A DNA stretch of 64,000 nt from Achromobacter veterisilvae (GTDB lineage Bacteria; Pseudomonadota; Gammaproteobacteria; Burkholderiales; Burkholderiaceae_B). The translations under genes were made by a program, and so were the position numbers. Of the stretch, positions 8,655 through 17,274 are shown piece by piece. Within the stretch, counting starts at the first letter, position 1, and each line of letters starts with the position of its first letter. The notes beneath the pieces are model-generated. The model worked only from the letters and a program-made list of their open reading frames with translations. It was not told the origin of the DNA and searched no databases. The stretch lies in NCBI RefSeq assembly GCF_900496975.1, contig NZ_UFQC01000006.1, positions 174,612 through 238,611 of the forward strand, read 5' to 3'.

Positions 8655-9170
8655 TCAAGCGGAATGCTCCTGGGCAAAGAAGCACGCCTGCACCGCGCGC
8701 ACCATGTAGTTGCCCACGGTTCGCGTGGTCACGCCCAGGCGGGCGGCGATGTCCTCGTACTTCATGCCCTCCAACTGGGCCAGCAGAAAGGCCTCGCGCG
8801 CCTTGGCCGGCAAGGTGTCCAGCGCTCGGTCGATCGCGCACAGCGCTTCCAGCACCAGCTTGCGGTCTTCGGGACTGGGCATCCGCGCCTCGGGCAAGGC
8901 CGCCAGCATTTCCAGGTAGGCGCGTTCGATCGCCTCGCGCCGATAATGGTTGGCCATCAGGCGCCGGGCGATGGTGGCCAGGAACGCCCGCGGCTCCAGC
9001 AACAACGGCACCTCCCGGGACGCCAGCACCCGCAGGAACGTATCCTGCGCCAGATCGGCGGCAACGTCCTCGCCGCCCATCCGATGGCGCAGCCATCCCG
9101 CCAGCCACGAATGATGCTCAGCGTAGAGCGTCTCTGCTCGACGGTGCAAGACCGCGTCGCTGCTGGACAT
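8655..9170 (-). CDS. ECF sigma factor, FecI-like, first gene of the iron operon
   Basis: This is a 171-residue ECF sigma factor. Region 2 includes DLAQDTFLRVLASRE and FLATIARRLMANHYRREAIE. Region 4 includes LEGMKYEDIAARLGVTTRTV. ATG 9170 is preceded by GGAG at a suitable distance; an upstream TTG is possible but less likely. A Fur box lies 48-66 bases before the start, so the whole minus-strand series should be derepressed on iron starvation. Its sequence differs clearly from the second sigma gene at 4573, so the two are not a recent duplication. Confidence 0.94.
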   Translation of the reverse strand: MSSSDAVLHRRAETLYAEHHSWLAGWLRHRMGGEDVAADLAQDTFLRVLASREVPLLLEPRAFLATIARRLMANHYRREAIERAYLEMLAALPEARMPSPEDRKLVLEALCAIDRALDTLPAKAREAFLLAQLEGMKYEDIAARLGVTTRTVGNYMVRAVQACFFAQEHSA

Positions 9171-9217
9171 GGGATGGATCTCCAAAATTGCTGCTGCCGG
9201 ACTTTGCCCTCAATAAC

Positions 9218-9236
9218 GGCAATGATAACTATTATC
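9218..9236. promoter_or_regulatory. Fur box
   Basis: GGCAATGATAACTATTATC matches the 19-bp Fur consensus (GATAATGATAATCATTATC) at 15 of 19 positions, and its AATGATAA and ATTATC halves are intact. It stands 48 bases before the first sigma gene, the expected place for iron repression of a fecIRA-type operon. Confidence 0.88.
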
Positions 9237-9386
9237 TATTGAGTTTAGTAGTCGCTTCTTTTTGCCGGCCTGAAGCCCAGGCCCGTCCATGCGGAGGCGG
9301 ATTTCAACGGCCGCCGGCAGGAACCAGCAGGGAAATCTCGTGAAATTCCAGGGTATTGAGGTGCCGCGGAATCACATGTACGAGTC

Positions 9387-10613
9387 TTATGCGAATGCAG
9401 GCTCAAAATCCACCAGGTCAGTGCCTTGCATGCCGAGCCCTTTGGCCACGACACGCCAGCTAGCCACTGCCTGAGCTACCTCCGTCCAGATTGCAGCCGC
9501 TTCCTCAGCATTCAATCTGAAGTATGGCGCTCTTTCCATCAGCATGTCCCGGCTATCGATCGGTCCGGAATCCTCCGTCAACCATGTCTTACTCTCACGG
9601 CGATCACCTGGCATCGGATTGAGGTCGAATGCTGGCGACAAACGCCAGCCATGGTTGCGCGCGTCATAGAGGAACCCGGTATTCCGCAAATGGTCATCGG
9701 TGTTGCAGATCAGAAAATTGAAGACCAGGCGGCGCCACAACTGGTGGATGTCGGCAATCGGATCGGCACCTTCCTGCAACAGGGCATCTACCAGTTCCGT
9801 ATAGGCATGCACTGTGTCTCGGCCATCAGACTGCAGCATCGTCGCGGCCGATACATAGGGAATACGGCCGCCGTCATCAGTACGGTCGAACCGCCGGATG
9901 ATGGCGACTGCCGTCCCACTGATCAACTCCACACGCACCGCTGCCGCCTTGATGCCTGCCTTGGCGGCAAGATGCATGGCCAGCACTTCGCCTCGGATGA
10001 CGTCGCGCTTGTCCGCCTGGCTGGGAAACTTGCCCAATGCCAGGCGGCCATCCGTATCTCGGACGGTCGACTTCGGCCGAGCACCGCCCAGCGAGGTGCC
10101 TTGCCCGAGCAGATATTGCAGGTCCCGCGCGGTCTCCGTGCCAGCCTCCAACGCTCGGGCCGCTTGCACGACCTTATCCAGCTCCACCAACGGCGGCACA
10201 TGCCTACGCGTTCCGCCTGAGCGTAAATAGACTTTGGCCTGGGGATCGAAAAGTCGCAGCGCGCCAACACGAGCCTCGTCATCCACCCACATCAAGAAGT
10301 CGACAGGCTCCAGCGCGGGCGTCTCGCGGTCTTGCTGCCGCAACCTCGCATGCGCACGCCGAATCACGCGTTCGCCCCACGAGTCTGGCGCAGTGTCCTC
10401 CAGCGCGCGAAAAAATACCTCTTGAGGGTGCTGCACACTCAAGACAGGCAGCAGATCAGGCGACAGCGTGAAAAACCTCGAATCCCGCAACCAACGCTCT
10501 TCGTAGCTGAACGCGCTGCGCTTGCCGCTGCCCAGATACAGCCGCCCGACAACCTGGCCAGCCGAACCCAGATGCACTTCCAGGTCCTGACGCTTTGAGG
10601 GCTTGGGCGCCAT
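9387..10613 (-). CDS. HipA-family serine/threonine kinase toxin
   Basis: This is a 408-residue HipA-like kinase. HipA toxins phosphorylate cytoplasmic targets such as glutamyl-tRNA synthetase and induce growth arrest. The N-terminal subdomain is at about residues 10-120. A Gly-rich P-loop-like segment (LGGARPKS) is at about 175-182. The catalytic loop NTDDHLRN is at about 304-311 and the metal-binding FDLNP at about 329-333. All key motifs are present, so it is probably active. Its ATG shares one base with the stop of the upstream HTH gene (TGATG), so the two are translationally coupled as in hipBA. The exact target is unknown. Confidence 0.92.
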   Translation of the reverse strand: MAPKPSKRQDLEVHLGSAGQVVGRLYLGSGKRSAFSYEERWLRDSRFFTLSPDLLPVLSVQHPQEVFFRALEDTAPDSWGERVIRRAHARLRQQDRETPALEPVDFLMWVDDEARVGALRLFDPQAKVYLRSGGTRRHVPPLVELDKVVQAARALEAGTETARDLQYLLGQGTSLGGARPKSTVRDTDGRLALGKFPSQADKRDVIRGEVLAMHLAAKAGIKAAAVRVELISGTAVAIIRRFDRTDDGGRIPYVSAATMLQSDGRDTVHAYTELVDALLQEGADPIADIHQLWRRLVFNFLICNTDDHLRNTGFLYDARNHGWRLSPAFDLNPMPGDRRESKTWLTEDSGPIDSRDMLMERAPYFRLNAEEAAAIWTEVAQAVASWRVVAKGLGMQGTDLVDFEPAFA

Positions 10614-11026
10614 CAGAAGCCCTCCAATTCATCGGCATCATCAGACGTACCTTCTTGGGCAGCAGGGGAACGACCGACTCGCGGCTTGCTGCCGCGAACC
10701 GTACGTACTCGTTGTGGCAGTTGTTCCCGCACCAGCTCCATCCCCAGCACATCATTCTCTGTGGCCATCACCTGTAGCACGTCGTCAAGACGGCCAAGCA
10801 CGTGCAAGGCGCGCAGGAAGGTATGCAAGGCGGTGCCGGGATAACCATCTTCCATGCGCCTGACTGTACTCAGCGACGTGCCGACACGCTGTGCCAGGTC
10901 TTCCTGGCTTAAGCGGCGCACACGGCGCGCGGTGGAGATGTCCTGACCAAGGCGTTGTAACGCGCGTTCCACAGGCCGCGGCATGGCAACCCGTAGGCTG
11001 GAATTTCTCTGCTCGGAAGTCGGCAT
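10613..11026 (-). CDS. HipB-like XRE-family antitoxin/repressor
   Basis: This is a 137-residue DNA-binding protein with an XRE helix-turn-helix at about residues 28-85 (ISTARRVRRLSQEDLAQRVG, then TSLSTVRRMEDGYPG). A basic, probably disordered tail runs to the end. An internal ATG at 10984 is an alternative start. It overlaps the HipA start by one base. The HTH should neutralise HipA and repress the operon through the TCATATWTGA repeats upstream. The tail after the HTH is longer than in E. coli HipB. Confidence 0.9.
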   Translation of the reverse strand: MPTSEQRNSSLRVAMPRPVERALQRLGQDISTARRVRRLSQEDLAQRVGTSLSTVRRMEDGYPGTALHTFLRALHVLGRLDDVLQVMATENDVLGMELVREQLPQRVRTVRGSKPRVGRSPAAQEGTSDDADELEGF

Positions 11027-11069
11027 GTTCGCATCTGCTCAGATATGGTGAAAAATCGCCATTAGGCGG

Positions 11070-11079
11070 TCATATTTGA
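11070..11079. promoter_or_regulatory. hipBA operator-like site 1 overlapping the promoter
   Basis: TCATATTTGA lies inside the short dyad GGTCA-TATT-TGACC. On the minus strand a plausible promoter is TTGATC, 17 bases, then TCAAAT, which overlaps this site. Repressor bound here would cover the -10 region. It is 44 bases before the antitoxin start. Confidence 0.6.
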
Positions 11080-11125
11080 CCACATCGGTGCGACACGATC
11101 AATTGGCAGATTCTCGAATAAATAA

Positions 11126-11166
11126 TCATATATGAGCGATTAATTTGTATTAATGCTCATATTTGA
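11126..11166. promoter_or_regulatory. long dyad containing operator-like sites 2 and 3
   Basis: TCATATATGA (11126-11135) and TCATATTTGA (11157-11166) are copies of site 1. They form the ends of a nearly perfect 41-bp inverted repeat, with inner arms ATTAAT/ATTAAT around TTGT, one mismatch and one bulged base. The two sites are 31 bases apart, close to three helical turns, so two repressor dimers could sit on one face. The 252-base gap 11027-11278 has no gene and is notably AT-rich. Confidence 0.6.
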
Positions 11167-11278
11167 ATTTATAAGATGAACTTCGAACGCCCGAGGCGTT
11201 TTTCCAGTATCGGGGAGCACTCAGCGAATCGATTCCGCATCAGCCGGGCGCCCATAGGTGCTTCGACCACCCTTTCAT

Positions 11279-12343
11279 CTACGCCGCAATGGCCTGGGCC
11301 AGCTTCTGGATGGACAGCGGCGCGCAGCCCTCGGCATCGTTGCTGATCGTCACGTAGGCCGGCTGGCCCGCGCCCGTGATCCCGCGGATCGTACGCGCCA
11401 GCACCGTGCGGGTAGGGAGATCCTCGCTGAGGATGGCATTGAACGGATCGTGCTTTTTCTGCGCGTCGGCATAACCATACGCGCCGAAAACGCGGTTCAG
11501 GTTCCACCGGCAGACCAGCGGCCCCGGCCATAGCGCGCGCAGCATCGGCAGTTGCTCTTCGATCGGCGGCATCTTGCCATGCAGGCCCAGGCAGAAAGTG
11601 GCCCCATGCGCCTTGAGCGTGTCGACCAGCGCCTGGCCCAGGAGTTCAGGGTCCCGCACTTCCACCGCGACGATCACGGCGCCATGCGCGGACAACGCCT
11701 CCCGGACAGCCGCCAGCATGCGGCCCAGCTTCTCGAACAGCGATGCGGGGCGGCTCAGCCACCCCCAAGGCAGAGGACTCAACTGGAACACCAGAACGCC
11801 GAGCTTGACGCCCAGGCCTTCGAGAGCCGGCCGCACGAATTCCTGGATGGCCAGCGACGGATCGAGGAAAACCGGATTGACCGCGCGCGCCCTGCCTTCT
11901 TCGCCACGCGCCTGGGCGTCGGTAATGCTGGCGGGACATTTGACGACGAAACGGAAGTCGTCATCGACCTGCCCCGCATAGGCGGCATACTGGCTTGCCG
12001 TCAACGGCCGCCAGAAAGTGCGGTCCACACAGACCGTGCGCAAAAGCGGATGCTGATGGTAGGCGCCGAGACCATGCTTGGACAGCGTGCTCGAATCGTA
12101 TTCGCCATCCCAGACCAGCCCTTCCCAGCCCGGATATGACCAGGTAGAGACGCCAAAGCGCAACTGCGCCGGAAGCTGCTGCGCGAGCGCGCGCCACTCC
12201 TGCGCCGCAGGCGCGGGAAGCACCTTGGCCATGCTCCGGAGGAGAGAAAAATCCGGATTCGCACGAGAGGCCGCCTGGTTCGGGGAATTGGCCGGAGGCT
12301 GGGGAAGCGCCTCTCCGAAAAGATCGTCTTGCATACTTGTCAT
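11279..12343 (-). CDS. DUF72 family protein
   Basis: This is a 354-residue TIM-barrel-like DUF72 protein, longer than the usual 240-300 residues because of about 60 N-terminal residues. The core starts at LRFGVSTWSYPGWEG and includes DRTFWRPLTASQYAAYA, FRFVVKCPASIT, QLSPLPWGW and RWNLNRVFGAYGYADA. ATG 12343 is chosen; 12334 is equally possible and neither has a strong ribosome-binding site. The biochemical role of the family is not established. It stands alone between hipBA and the IclR gene, with no partner that suggests a function. Confidence 0.88.
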   Translation of the reverse strand: MTSMQDDLFGEALPQPPANSPNQAASRANPDFSLLRSMAKVLPAPAAQEWRALAQQLPAQLRFGVSTWSYPGWEGLVWDGEYDSSTLSKHGLGAYHQHPLLRTVCVDRTFWRPLTASQYAAYAGQVDDDFRFVVKCPASITDAQARGEEGRARAVNPVFLDPSLAIQEFVRPALEGLGVKLGVLVFQLSPLPWGWLSRPASLFEKLGRMLAAVREALSAHGAVIVAVEVRDPELLGQALVDTLKAHGATFCLGLHGKMPPIEEQLPMLRALWPGPLVCRWNLNRVFGAYGYADAQKKHDPFNAILSEDLPTRTVLARTIRGITGAGQPAYVTISNDAEGCAPLSIQKLAQAIAA

Positions 12344-12480
12344 ACTGGCACGGAGGTAGGCTAAAGGGTACTTGAATAACGCCGGCCTTGATTGCCGGCG
12401 CAATGCGTGCCGCACCCTGGCCGACGGACGCCCCCGCCATTGAGCAAGCCCTGCTCAAAGCCGGCCGGGATTCTCCAGCC

Positions 12481-13266
12481 TCAGCCTTGGTCCGTTGGCC
12501 GCCGCGTATACCCCGCAGCCAAGGCATGCGCGACCCGCTCGGCGTATCGCTGCATGACGGCCGCCAGCGTCTCGAGATTCTTGGACTTCAATCGCTGCAA
12601 CGGCCCGGTCACGCCGAGGCTGTAGATCACGCCAAGGTGCTGCAGATGTACCGGAACCCCGAGCGCCGCCAGGCCCTCATCGATTTCCCCTATGCAAGTC
12701 GCATAACCCTGCCGGCGGACCTCCGCGTACTCCTCCCTGATGCGGTCGCTATCTATGCACGTATGCGCGGTAAGGCGCGGTAGCGGTTCGGCCAGCGCAG
12801 CATCTATGACATGGGGCTCTTGAAACGCAAGTATGGCTTTGGCCGACGCAGCAGCATGCGGCGCCATGCCCTTGCCCGGCAGCACGAACCCGCGCCAAGG
12901 CGTATCGGGCGCTTCCATCAGCACAGAAGACACCCGGTGGCCGCCATGCAGCTTAGCCAGATAGCAGGTTTCGTCGGTTTCGGCCGCCAGATCCGCCAAG
13001 TGCGGCCGCACGAGGGCGCCGATCCACTCCGTGTCCGCGCTGGCATAGGCCAGCCGCTTCACCCGCGCTCCCAGCACGTAGGTGCTTGCGGCCAGATCCA
13101 CCAGTTGCGAGTCCTGCATGGTGCCGAGCAGCCGATGCGCGCTGGTCTTGGGCAGCGCCAGCATGCGCGCAATCTCCGTCAGCGCCAGTCCGTCGGGAAA
13201 GGACGCAAGCAGCTCAAGGATGCGGGTGTAGCGCTCTAGCGGGGGAAGTTTGGAATCTTGGCTCAT
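12481..13266 (-). CDS. IclR-family transcriptional regulator of the ABC/hydantoinase operon
   Basis: This is a 261-residue IclR regulator with an N-terminal winged helix at about residues 10-75 (RYTRILELLASFPDGLALTE, then MLALPKTSAHRLLGTM). The C-terminal effector domain spans about 90-255 (VSSVLMEAP, CIGEIDEGLAALGVPV). ATG 13266 has AAGGA six bases upstream. It is divergent from the ABC-transporter operon at 13469, and the 202-base gap holds a dyad that could be its operator. The likely effector is a substrate of the imported compound's pathway (inference). Confidence 0.93.
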   Translation of the reverse strand: MSQDSKLPPLERYTRILELLASFPDGLALTEIARMLALPKTSAHRLLGTMQDSQLVDLAASTYVLGARVKRLAYASADTEWIGALVRPHLADLAAETDETCYLAKLHGGHRVSSVLMEAPDTPWRGFVLPGKGMAPHAAASAKAILAFQEPHVIDAALAEPLPRLTAHTCIDSDRIREEYAEVRRQGYATCIGEIDEGLAALGVPVHLQHLGVIYSLGVTGPLQRLKSKNLETLAAVMQRYAERVAHALAAGYTRRPTDQG

Positions 13267-13359
13267 AGGCGTTCCTTGAAGGCCGCATTGTAGGGGTGGC
13301 AGAACGCTCATGTCGGGAAAACCCGGTCTTGCTGTCCATGCCGGCTATTTTTTATTATA

Positions 13360-13390
13360 CCGAAAAAAGGAACGTTGTACCGATTTTCGG
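13360..13390. promoter_or_regulatory. inverted repeat CCGAAAA/TTTTCGG, operator candidate
   Basis: Seven-base perfect arms CCGAAAA (13360-13366) and TTTTCGG (13384-13390) are separated by 17 bases in the IclR/ABC intergenic region. The stretch between 13345 and 13360 is AT-rich. The position suits control of both divergent promoters by the IclR protein. Confidence 0.5.
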
Positions 13391-13468
13391 AACGACGATA
13401 AGCCATCGAAAACAACCTGGGGAAAGCCGCCCCGCCTTCAACGTCGATCGTTACAGGAGCGCAGCACC

Positions 13469-14611
13469 ATGTCCGTCAAGCACATCCTCAACCTCGCCCG
13501 CCGTGTTTTTCCGGCAATCGCCCTGACAAGCCTGGCCTGCGCGGCCAATGCGCAAAACGTGGTCGTGGGCGCCACAGTGCCCCTCACCGGCCCTTTGTCG
13601 CTGACCGGCAAGCAGTACTTCAACTCGCTCAAGCTGGCCGAGGACGACATCAACAAGGCTGGCGGCCTGCAGGGCAAGCCAGTCAAGTTTGTATTTGAAG
13701 ATGCCCAGGCATCCAACGGCACCGCCGTCAACGCCTATGTGAAGCTGGCGCAGGAGAACAAGCCCGCGTTCACTTTCCTCACCAGCTACAGCACCCAGAA
13801 CATGGCAGTCGCGCCGGAAGTGGCAAAAGCCGGCATCCCGGCGATGTATGCCGGCGGCGCCGACGCCGTCGCGGATCTGCGCAATCCCTGGCTGTTCCGC
13901 ATCCGCCCGCAGGACAGCACGGCGGCCGTCGCCATGGCGCGATTCGTCAAGGACGAGCTCAAGCTGTCCAAGCCCGGCATCCTGTACATCCAGAATGATT
14001 TCGGTCAGGGCGGCGCCAACGCGGCGGCCGCCTTCCTGAAGGACCAGGGTATCGTCCCGGTCGGCACGGAAGCCTATGGCCAGAACGACAAGGACATGTC
14101 GGCGCAACTCCTGAGTCTGAAGAACAAGGGCGCCGACGTCATCCTGGCTTTCGTCTATCCGCAGGACGGCGCAATGGTGCTGCGCCAGATCAAGATGCTG
14201 GGCCTCAAGCAACCCGTGGTGGCTTCCTCGGCCGCGTTTGTCCCGGCCGCGATGCAACTGCTATCGCCGCCCGACCTGGAGAACGTCTGGGGCGTGATCG
14301 ACACCTACCTGCCCGCTACCGACAAAGGAAAGAACTACGCGGAACGCTTCAAGCAGCGCTTCTCCATGGACGCCGATCCCTACGGCGCCGCTTACTACGA
14401 TGGCGCCATGCTGATGGCCCAGGCCATCAACGCCGTCGGCGCCGACCCGCAAAAGCTCCAGGCTTATCTCAAGGATCTCAAGGGCTACCAGGGCGTTTCC
14501 CACGTCTACAGCTTCGATGCCAAAGGCAATGGCGTGCACGATGTCGCCATCGTGAACTTCGCCAAGGGAAGCAAGGACATGCAGTTCATCAGCACCATCA
14601 AGGTCGACTGA
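13469..14611 (+). CDS. branched-chain-type ABC transporter substrate-binding protein
   Basis: This is a 380-residue periplasmic binding protein of the LivK/type I (Peripla_BP_6) family. ATG 13469 has AGGAG nine bases upstream and begins a signal peptide (MSVKHILNLARRVFPAIALT, cleaved near ANAQ). The mature protein starts VVVGATVPLTGPLSLTGKQ, typical of the family. It is followed by two permease and two ATPase genes, so the importer is complete. The downstream aminotransferase and hydantoinase/oxoprolinase genes suggest an amino-acid-like or cyclic-amide ligand rather than leucine (inference). Confidence 0.95.
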   Translation: MSVKHILNLARRVFPAIALTSLACAANAQNVVVGATVPLTGPLSLTGKQYFNSLKLAEDDINKAGGLQGKPVKFVFEDAQASNGTAVNAYVKLAQENKPAFTFLTSYSTQNMAVAPEVAKAGIPAMYAGGADAVADLRNPWLFRIRPQDSTAAVAMARFVKDELKLSKPGILYIQNDFGQGGANAAAAFLKDQGIVPVGTEAYGQNDKDMSAQLLSLKNKGADVILAFVYPQDGAMVLRQIKMLGLKQPVVASSAAFVPAAMQLLSPPDLENVWGVIDTYLPATDKGKNYAERFKQRFSMDADPYGAAYYDGAMLMAQAINAVGADPQKLQAYLKDLKGYQGVSHVYSFDAKGNGVHDVAIVNFAKGSKDMQFISTIKVD

Positions 14612-14639
14612 GCATGGCCGGCGCCACAAGGGGAACTCC

Positions 14640-15515
14640 ATGCAGGAAATGATCCAACTGCTGGTCAACGGCGTCGCGCTTGGCAGCGTCTACGCCCTGG
14701 CCGCGCTGGGCTTCGTCATCGTGTACTCGGCCACCAGCGTGGTGAACTTCGCCGCCGGCCAGTTCGTCATGCTGGGCACCTTCTTCGGGGTGAGCACCAT
14801 CATCCAGGCGCAGTGGCCCGCGGCCCTGGCCTATCCGGCGGCCATTGCGATGATGGCGGTCTTCGGCCTGCTGTTCTATGCGTTGGTGCACCTGCCGTTG
14901 CAGAATCGTCCCGTGGTGACGGTCATCATCGGCACGGTCGCCGCCGGCATCGCCATGCAGAACGGCGCGCTGCTGGTTTGGGACGCCTGGCCCTTCCGCG
15001 TGCCCTCGCCTTTCGGCGACGGCACGATCAGCCTGGCCGGCGGCGTCATCACGGTGCATGCCCTGGCCACCATCGTCATCACGCTGCTGTTGATCGCCGG
15101 ACTCTACGCGCTCCTGCACCGCACCGCCCTCGGACGTTCGATGCGGGCGGTGGCGCAGGACGTCGAAACCGCAAGGCTGATGGGCTTGCCGGTGCGCCTG
15201 CTGCTGGGCTTCGCCTGGCTGCTGGCCGCCGTCTTCGCGGGCTTCGCCGGCCTGTTGGTAGGGCCCATGTGGTTCGCCGACGTCAACATGGGCGATGCCG
15301 TCGCGCTCAAGGCCTTCGCCGCCACCATCATCGGCGGATTCGGCAGCGTGCCCGGCGCGATCGCGGGCGGGCTGGTCGTGGGCCTGATCGAAATCCTCGG
15401 CGCGGCATACCTGTCTTCCACCTACAAGGACCTGCTGGCCTTTGGAATCATGATTCTCTTCCTGCTGCTGCGGCCGCAGGGCATCTTCGGCGAACGCATC
15501 GCCGATCGGGGCTGA
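14640..15515 (+). CDS. branched-chain-type ABC transporter permease, LivH-like
   Basis: This is a 291-residue inner-membrane permease with about eight hydrophobic helices. The N-terminus MQEMIQLLVNGVALGSVYAL and later VNFAAGQFVMLGTFFG and ATIIGGFGSVPGAIAGGLVV are LivH hallmarks. It starts 28 bases after the binding-protein stop, with AGGGG upstream. It pairs with the LivM-like permease two bases after its stop. Confidence 0.95.
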   Translation: MQEMIQLLVNGVALGSVYALAALGFVIVYSATSVVNFAAGQFVMLGTFFGVSTIIQAQWPAALAYPAAIAMMAVFGLLFYALVHLPLQNRPVVTVIIGTVAAGIAMQNGALLVWDAWPFRVPSPFGDGTISLAGGVITVHALATIVITLLLIAGLYALLHRTALGRSMRAVAQDVETARLMGLPVRLLLGFAWLLAAVFAGFAGLLVGPMWFADVNMGDAVALKAFAATIIGGFGSVPGAIAGGLVVGLIEILGAAYLSSTYKDLLAFGIMILFLLLRPQGIFGERIADRG

Positions 15516-15517
15516 CC

Positions 15518-16498
15518 ATGAAACGATCCCATCTGCTCTGCGGTCTGGCTGTCGTGGCGCTGGCCGCCGCCCTGCCTCTCTTCACGCAGGGCTACGGCAA
15601 CCGTCTTGCCAATACCGCCGTCATATCGGCCATTGCCGTCATCGGTTTGAACTTCGTGTTCGGCTATGCCGGACTCATCTCGCTCGCGCACGCCGCCTTC
15701 ATGGGCGTGGCTGCGTATCTGGTGGCCGTCCTGACCACATCCCACGGCTGGAACCCCTGGCTGGCGGCGCTGCTCGCCATTGCGGCCACCTGCCTGATCT
15801 CCTATGTCACCGGCCGCATCCTGCTGCGCTTGAAGGGGCACTACCTGGCGCTGGCGACCTTGGGATTGAACGTGAGCTTCACCATCGTCGTTTCCAACTG
15901 GATCGACATCACGGGGGGCACGAATGGCATATCCGGCATTCCATCGCTCACGCTGGGCGCCATCAAACTCGACGATGAACCCAGCTTCTACCTGTTCTCG
16001 CTGGCGGTCCTGACCTTGCTCGCGCTGCTGGCCGTCCGCATCCGACATTCCCATGCGGGCCGCACGCTGATGGCGGTGCGCGACGACGAACTGGCCTCGG
16101 CCATGACCGGCCTTCCGGTCACCGAGGTCAAGGTCGCCGCCTTCACGCTGGGCGCCGCCTACGCCGCGGTGGCCGGCTGCCTGTTCGCCTTCCACATCCG
16201 CTTCGTTTCTCCCGAGGACTTCAACTTCTCCCACTCCATCATTTACCTGGCCATGCTGGTCGTGGGCGGAGAAGGCAGCATCGTCGGAGCGATTCTGGGC
16301 GCGGTGAGCGTGACCCTGCTGCCCGAATTGCTGCGCGGCGTCGGCAACGCCTACCTGCTGGTGTTCGGCATTCTGGTTCTGGTCATCCTGATCGTGCTGC
16401 CCCGCGGCCTGATCAGCCTGATCGATCCAGCCACCTACCGCCGTCGCGCCAAACGCGGCAGCCGCCGCGGCATTGTCCATGGAGGCAGCCTGTCATGA
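15518..16498 (+). CDS. branched-chain-type ABC transporter permease, LivM-like
   Basis: This is a 326-residue permease with about eight to ten membrane segments. LNFVFGYAGLISLAHAAFMG, TGGTNGISGIP and VVGGEGSIVGAILGA are the conserved LivM blocks. It starts two bases after LivH stops, and its stop overlaps the LivG start (ATGA). The C-terminal tail is basic (YRRRAKRGSRR) and cytoplasmic. Confidence 0.95.
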   Translation: MKRSHLLCGLAVVALAAALPLFTQGYGNRLANTAVISAIAVIGLNFVFGYAGLISLAHAAFMGVAAYLVAVLTTSHGWNPWLAALLAIAATCLISYVTGRILLRLKGHYLALATLGLNVSFTIVVSNWIDITGGTNGISGIPSLTLGAIKLDDEPSFYLFSLAVLTLLALLAVRIRHSHAGRTLMAVRDDELASAMTGLPVTEVKVAAFTLGAAYAAVAGCLFAFHIRFVSPEDFNFSHSIIYLAMLVVGGEGSIVGAILGAVSVTLLPELLRGVGNAYLLVFGILVLVILIVLPRGLISLIDPATYRRRAKRGSRRGIVHGGSLS

Positions 16499-17274
16499 GC
16501 CTCATGCAAGTACAGAACATCAGCAAGCATTATGGCGGCGTGCAGGCGCTTTCGAACGTCAGCCTGGACATCGGCGCCAATCAGTTCTACGCCATCATCG
16601 GCCCGAACGGCGCGGGCAAGAGCACCTTGCTCAATGTGATGACGGGCCTGGTTCCTCCCACGTCCGGTCAGGTCAGATTCGACGGCAACGTGCTGACGGG
16701 ATTGCCCACGCACGCGATCATCCACGCGGGCATAGGCCGGATATTTCAAAGCGGCCGCCTGTTCACGCGCCTCAGCGTCCTGGAAAACGTCATGCTAGGC
16801 GCTGCAATGCGTGACCCGCGCTCGCTGAGCGCGCTGCTGCTACGGCCCAGGTCCACCCGCGAACGCGAGCGCGCCGCCCGTGAAGCCGCCTACGAAACCC
16901 TGCGTCAGTTCGACTTGCACACGCTTGCCGACCGCAGCATAGGTTCGCTTTCTTACGGCAACCGCCGGCTCGTTGAAATGGCCAGGGTCATGGTGGCGCG
17001 GCCGCGGCTATTGCTGCTGGACGAACCCGCCGCCGGCCTGAATTCCGGCGAGGTCGAACAACTAATGGACCTATTGCGGCGCCTGCGCGAACAGCACCGG
17101 CTCTCCGTCGTGCTAATCGAGCACAACATGGGCATGGTGATGCGGCTGGCCGAAAACGTGGCGGTGCTCAACTTCGGCGCCAAGCTGGCCGAAGGCACTC
17201 CCGCCGAGGTGCAGTCCGATCCCGCGGTGCTCGAGGCCTATCTTGGAGGAGGCTACCAGCATGTTGCAGTGTAG
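16495..17274 (+). CDS. branched-chain-type ABC transporter ATPase, LivG-like
   Basis: This is a 259-residue ATPase. Walker A is GPNGAGKST at about residues 39-47, the signature region is SLSYGNRRLVEMARVM at about 156, and Walker B is LLLLDEPAAGLN, followed by the LivG-type C-terminal extension. The signature is SYGNR rather than LSGGQ, as is common in LivG proteins. ATGA overlap with LivM and a 14-base overlap with LivF show tight coupling. Confidence 0.95.
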   Translation: MSLMQVQNISKHYGGVQALSNVSLDIGANQFYAIIGPNGAGKSTLLNVMTGLVPPTSGQVRFDGNVLTGLPTHAIIHAGIGRIFQSGRLFTRLSVLENVMLGAAMRDPRSLSALLLRPRSTRERERAAREAAYETLRQFDLHTLADRSIGSLSYGNRRLVEMARVMVARPRLLLLDEPAAGLNSGEVEQLMDLLRRLREQHRLSVVLIEHNMGMVMRLAENVAVLNFGAKLAEGTPAEVQSDPAVLEAYLGGGYQHVAV

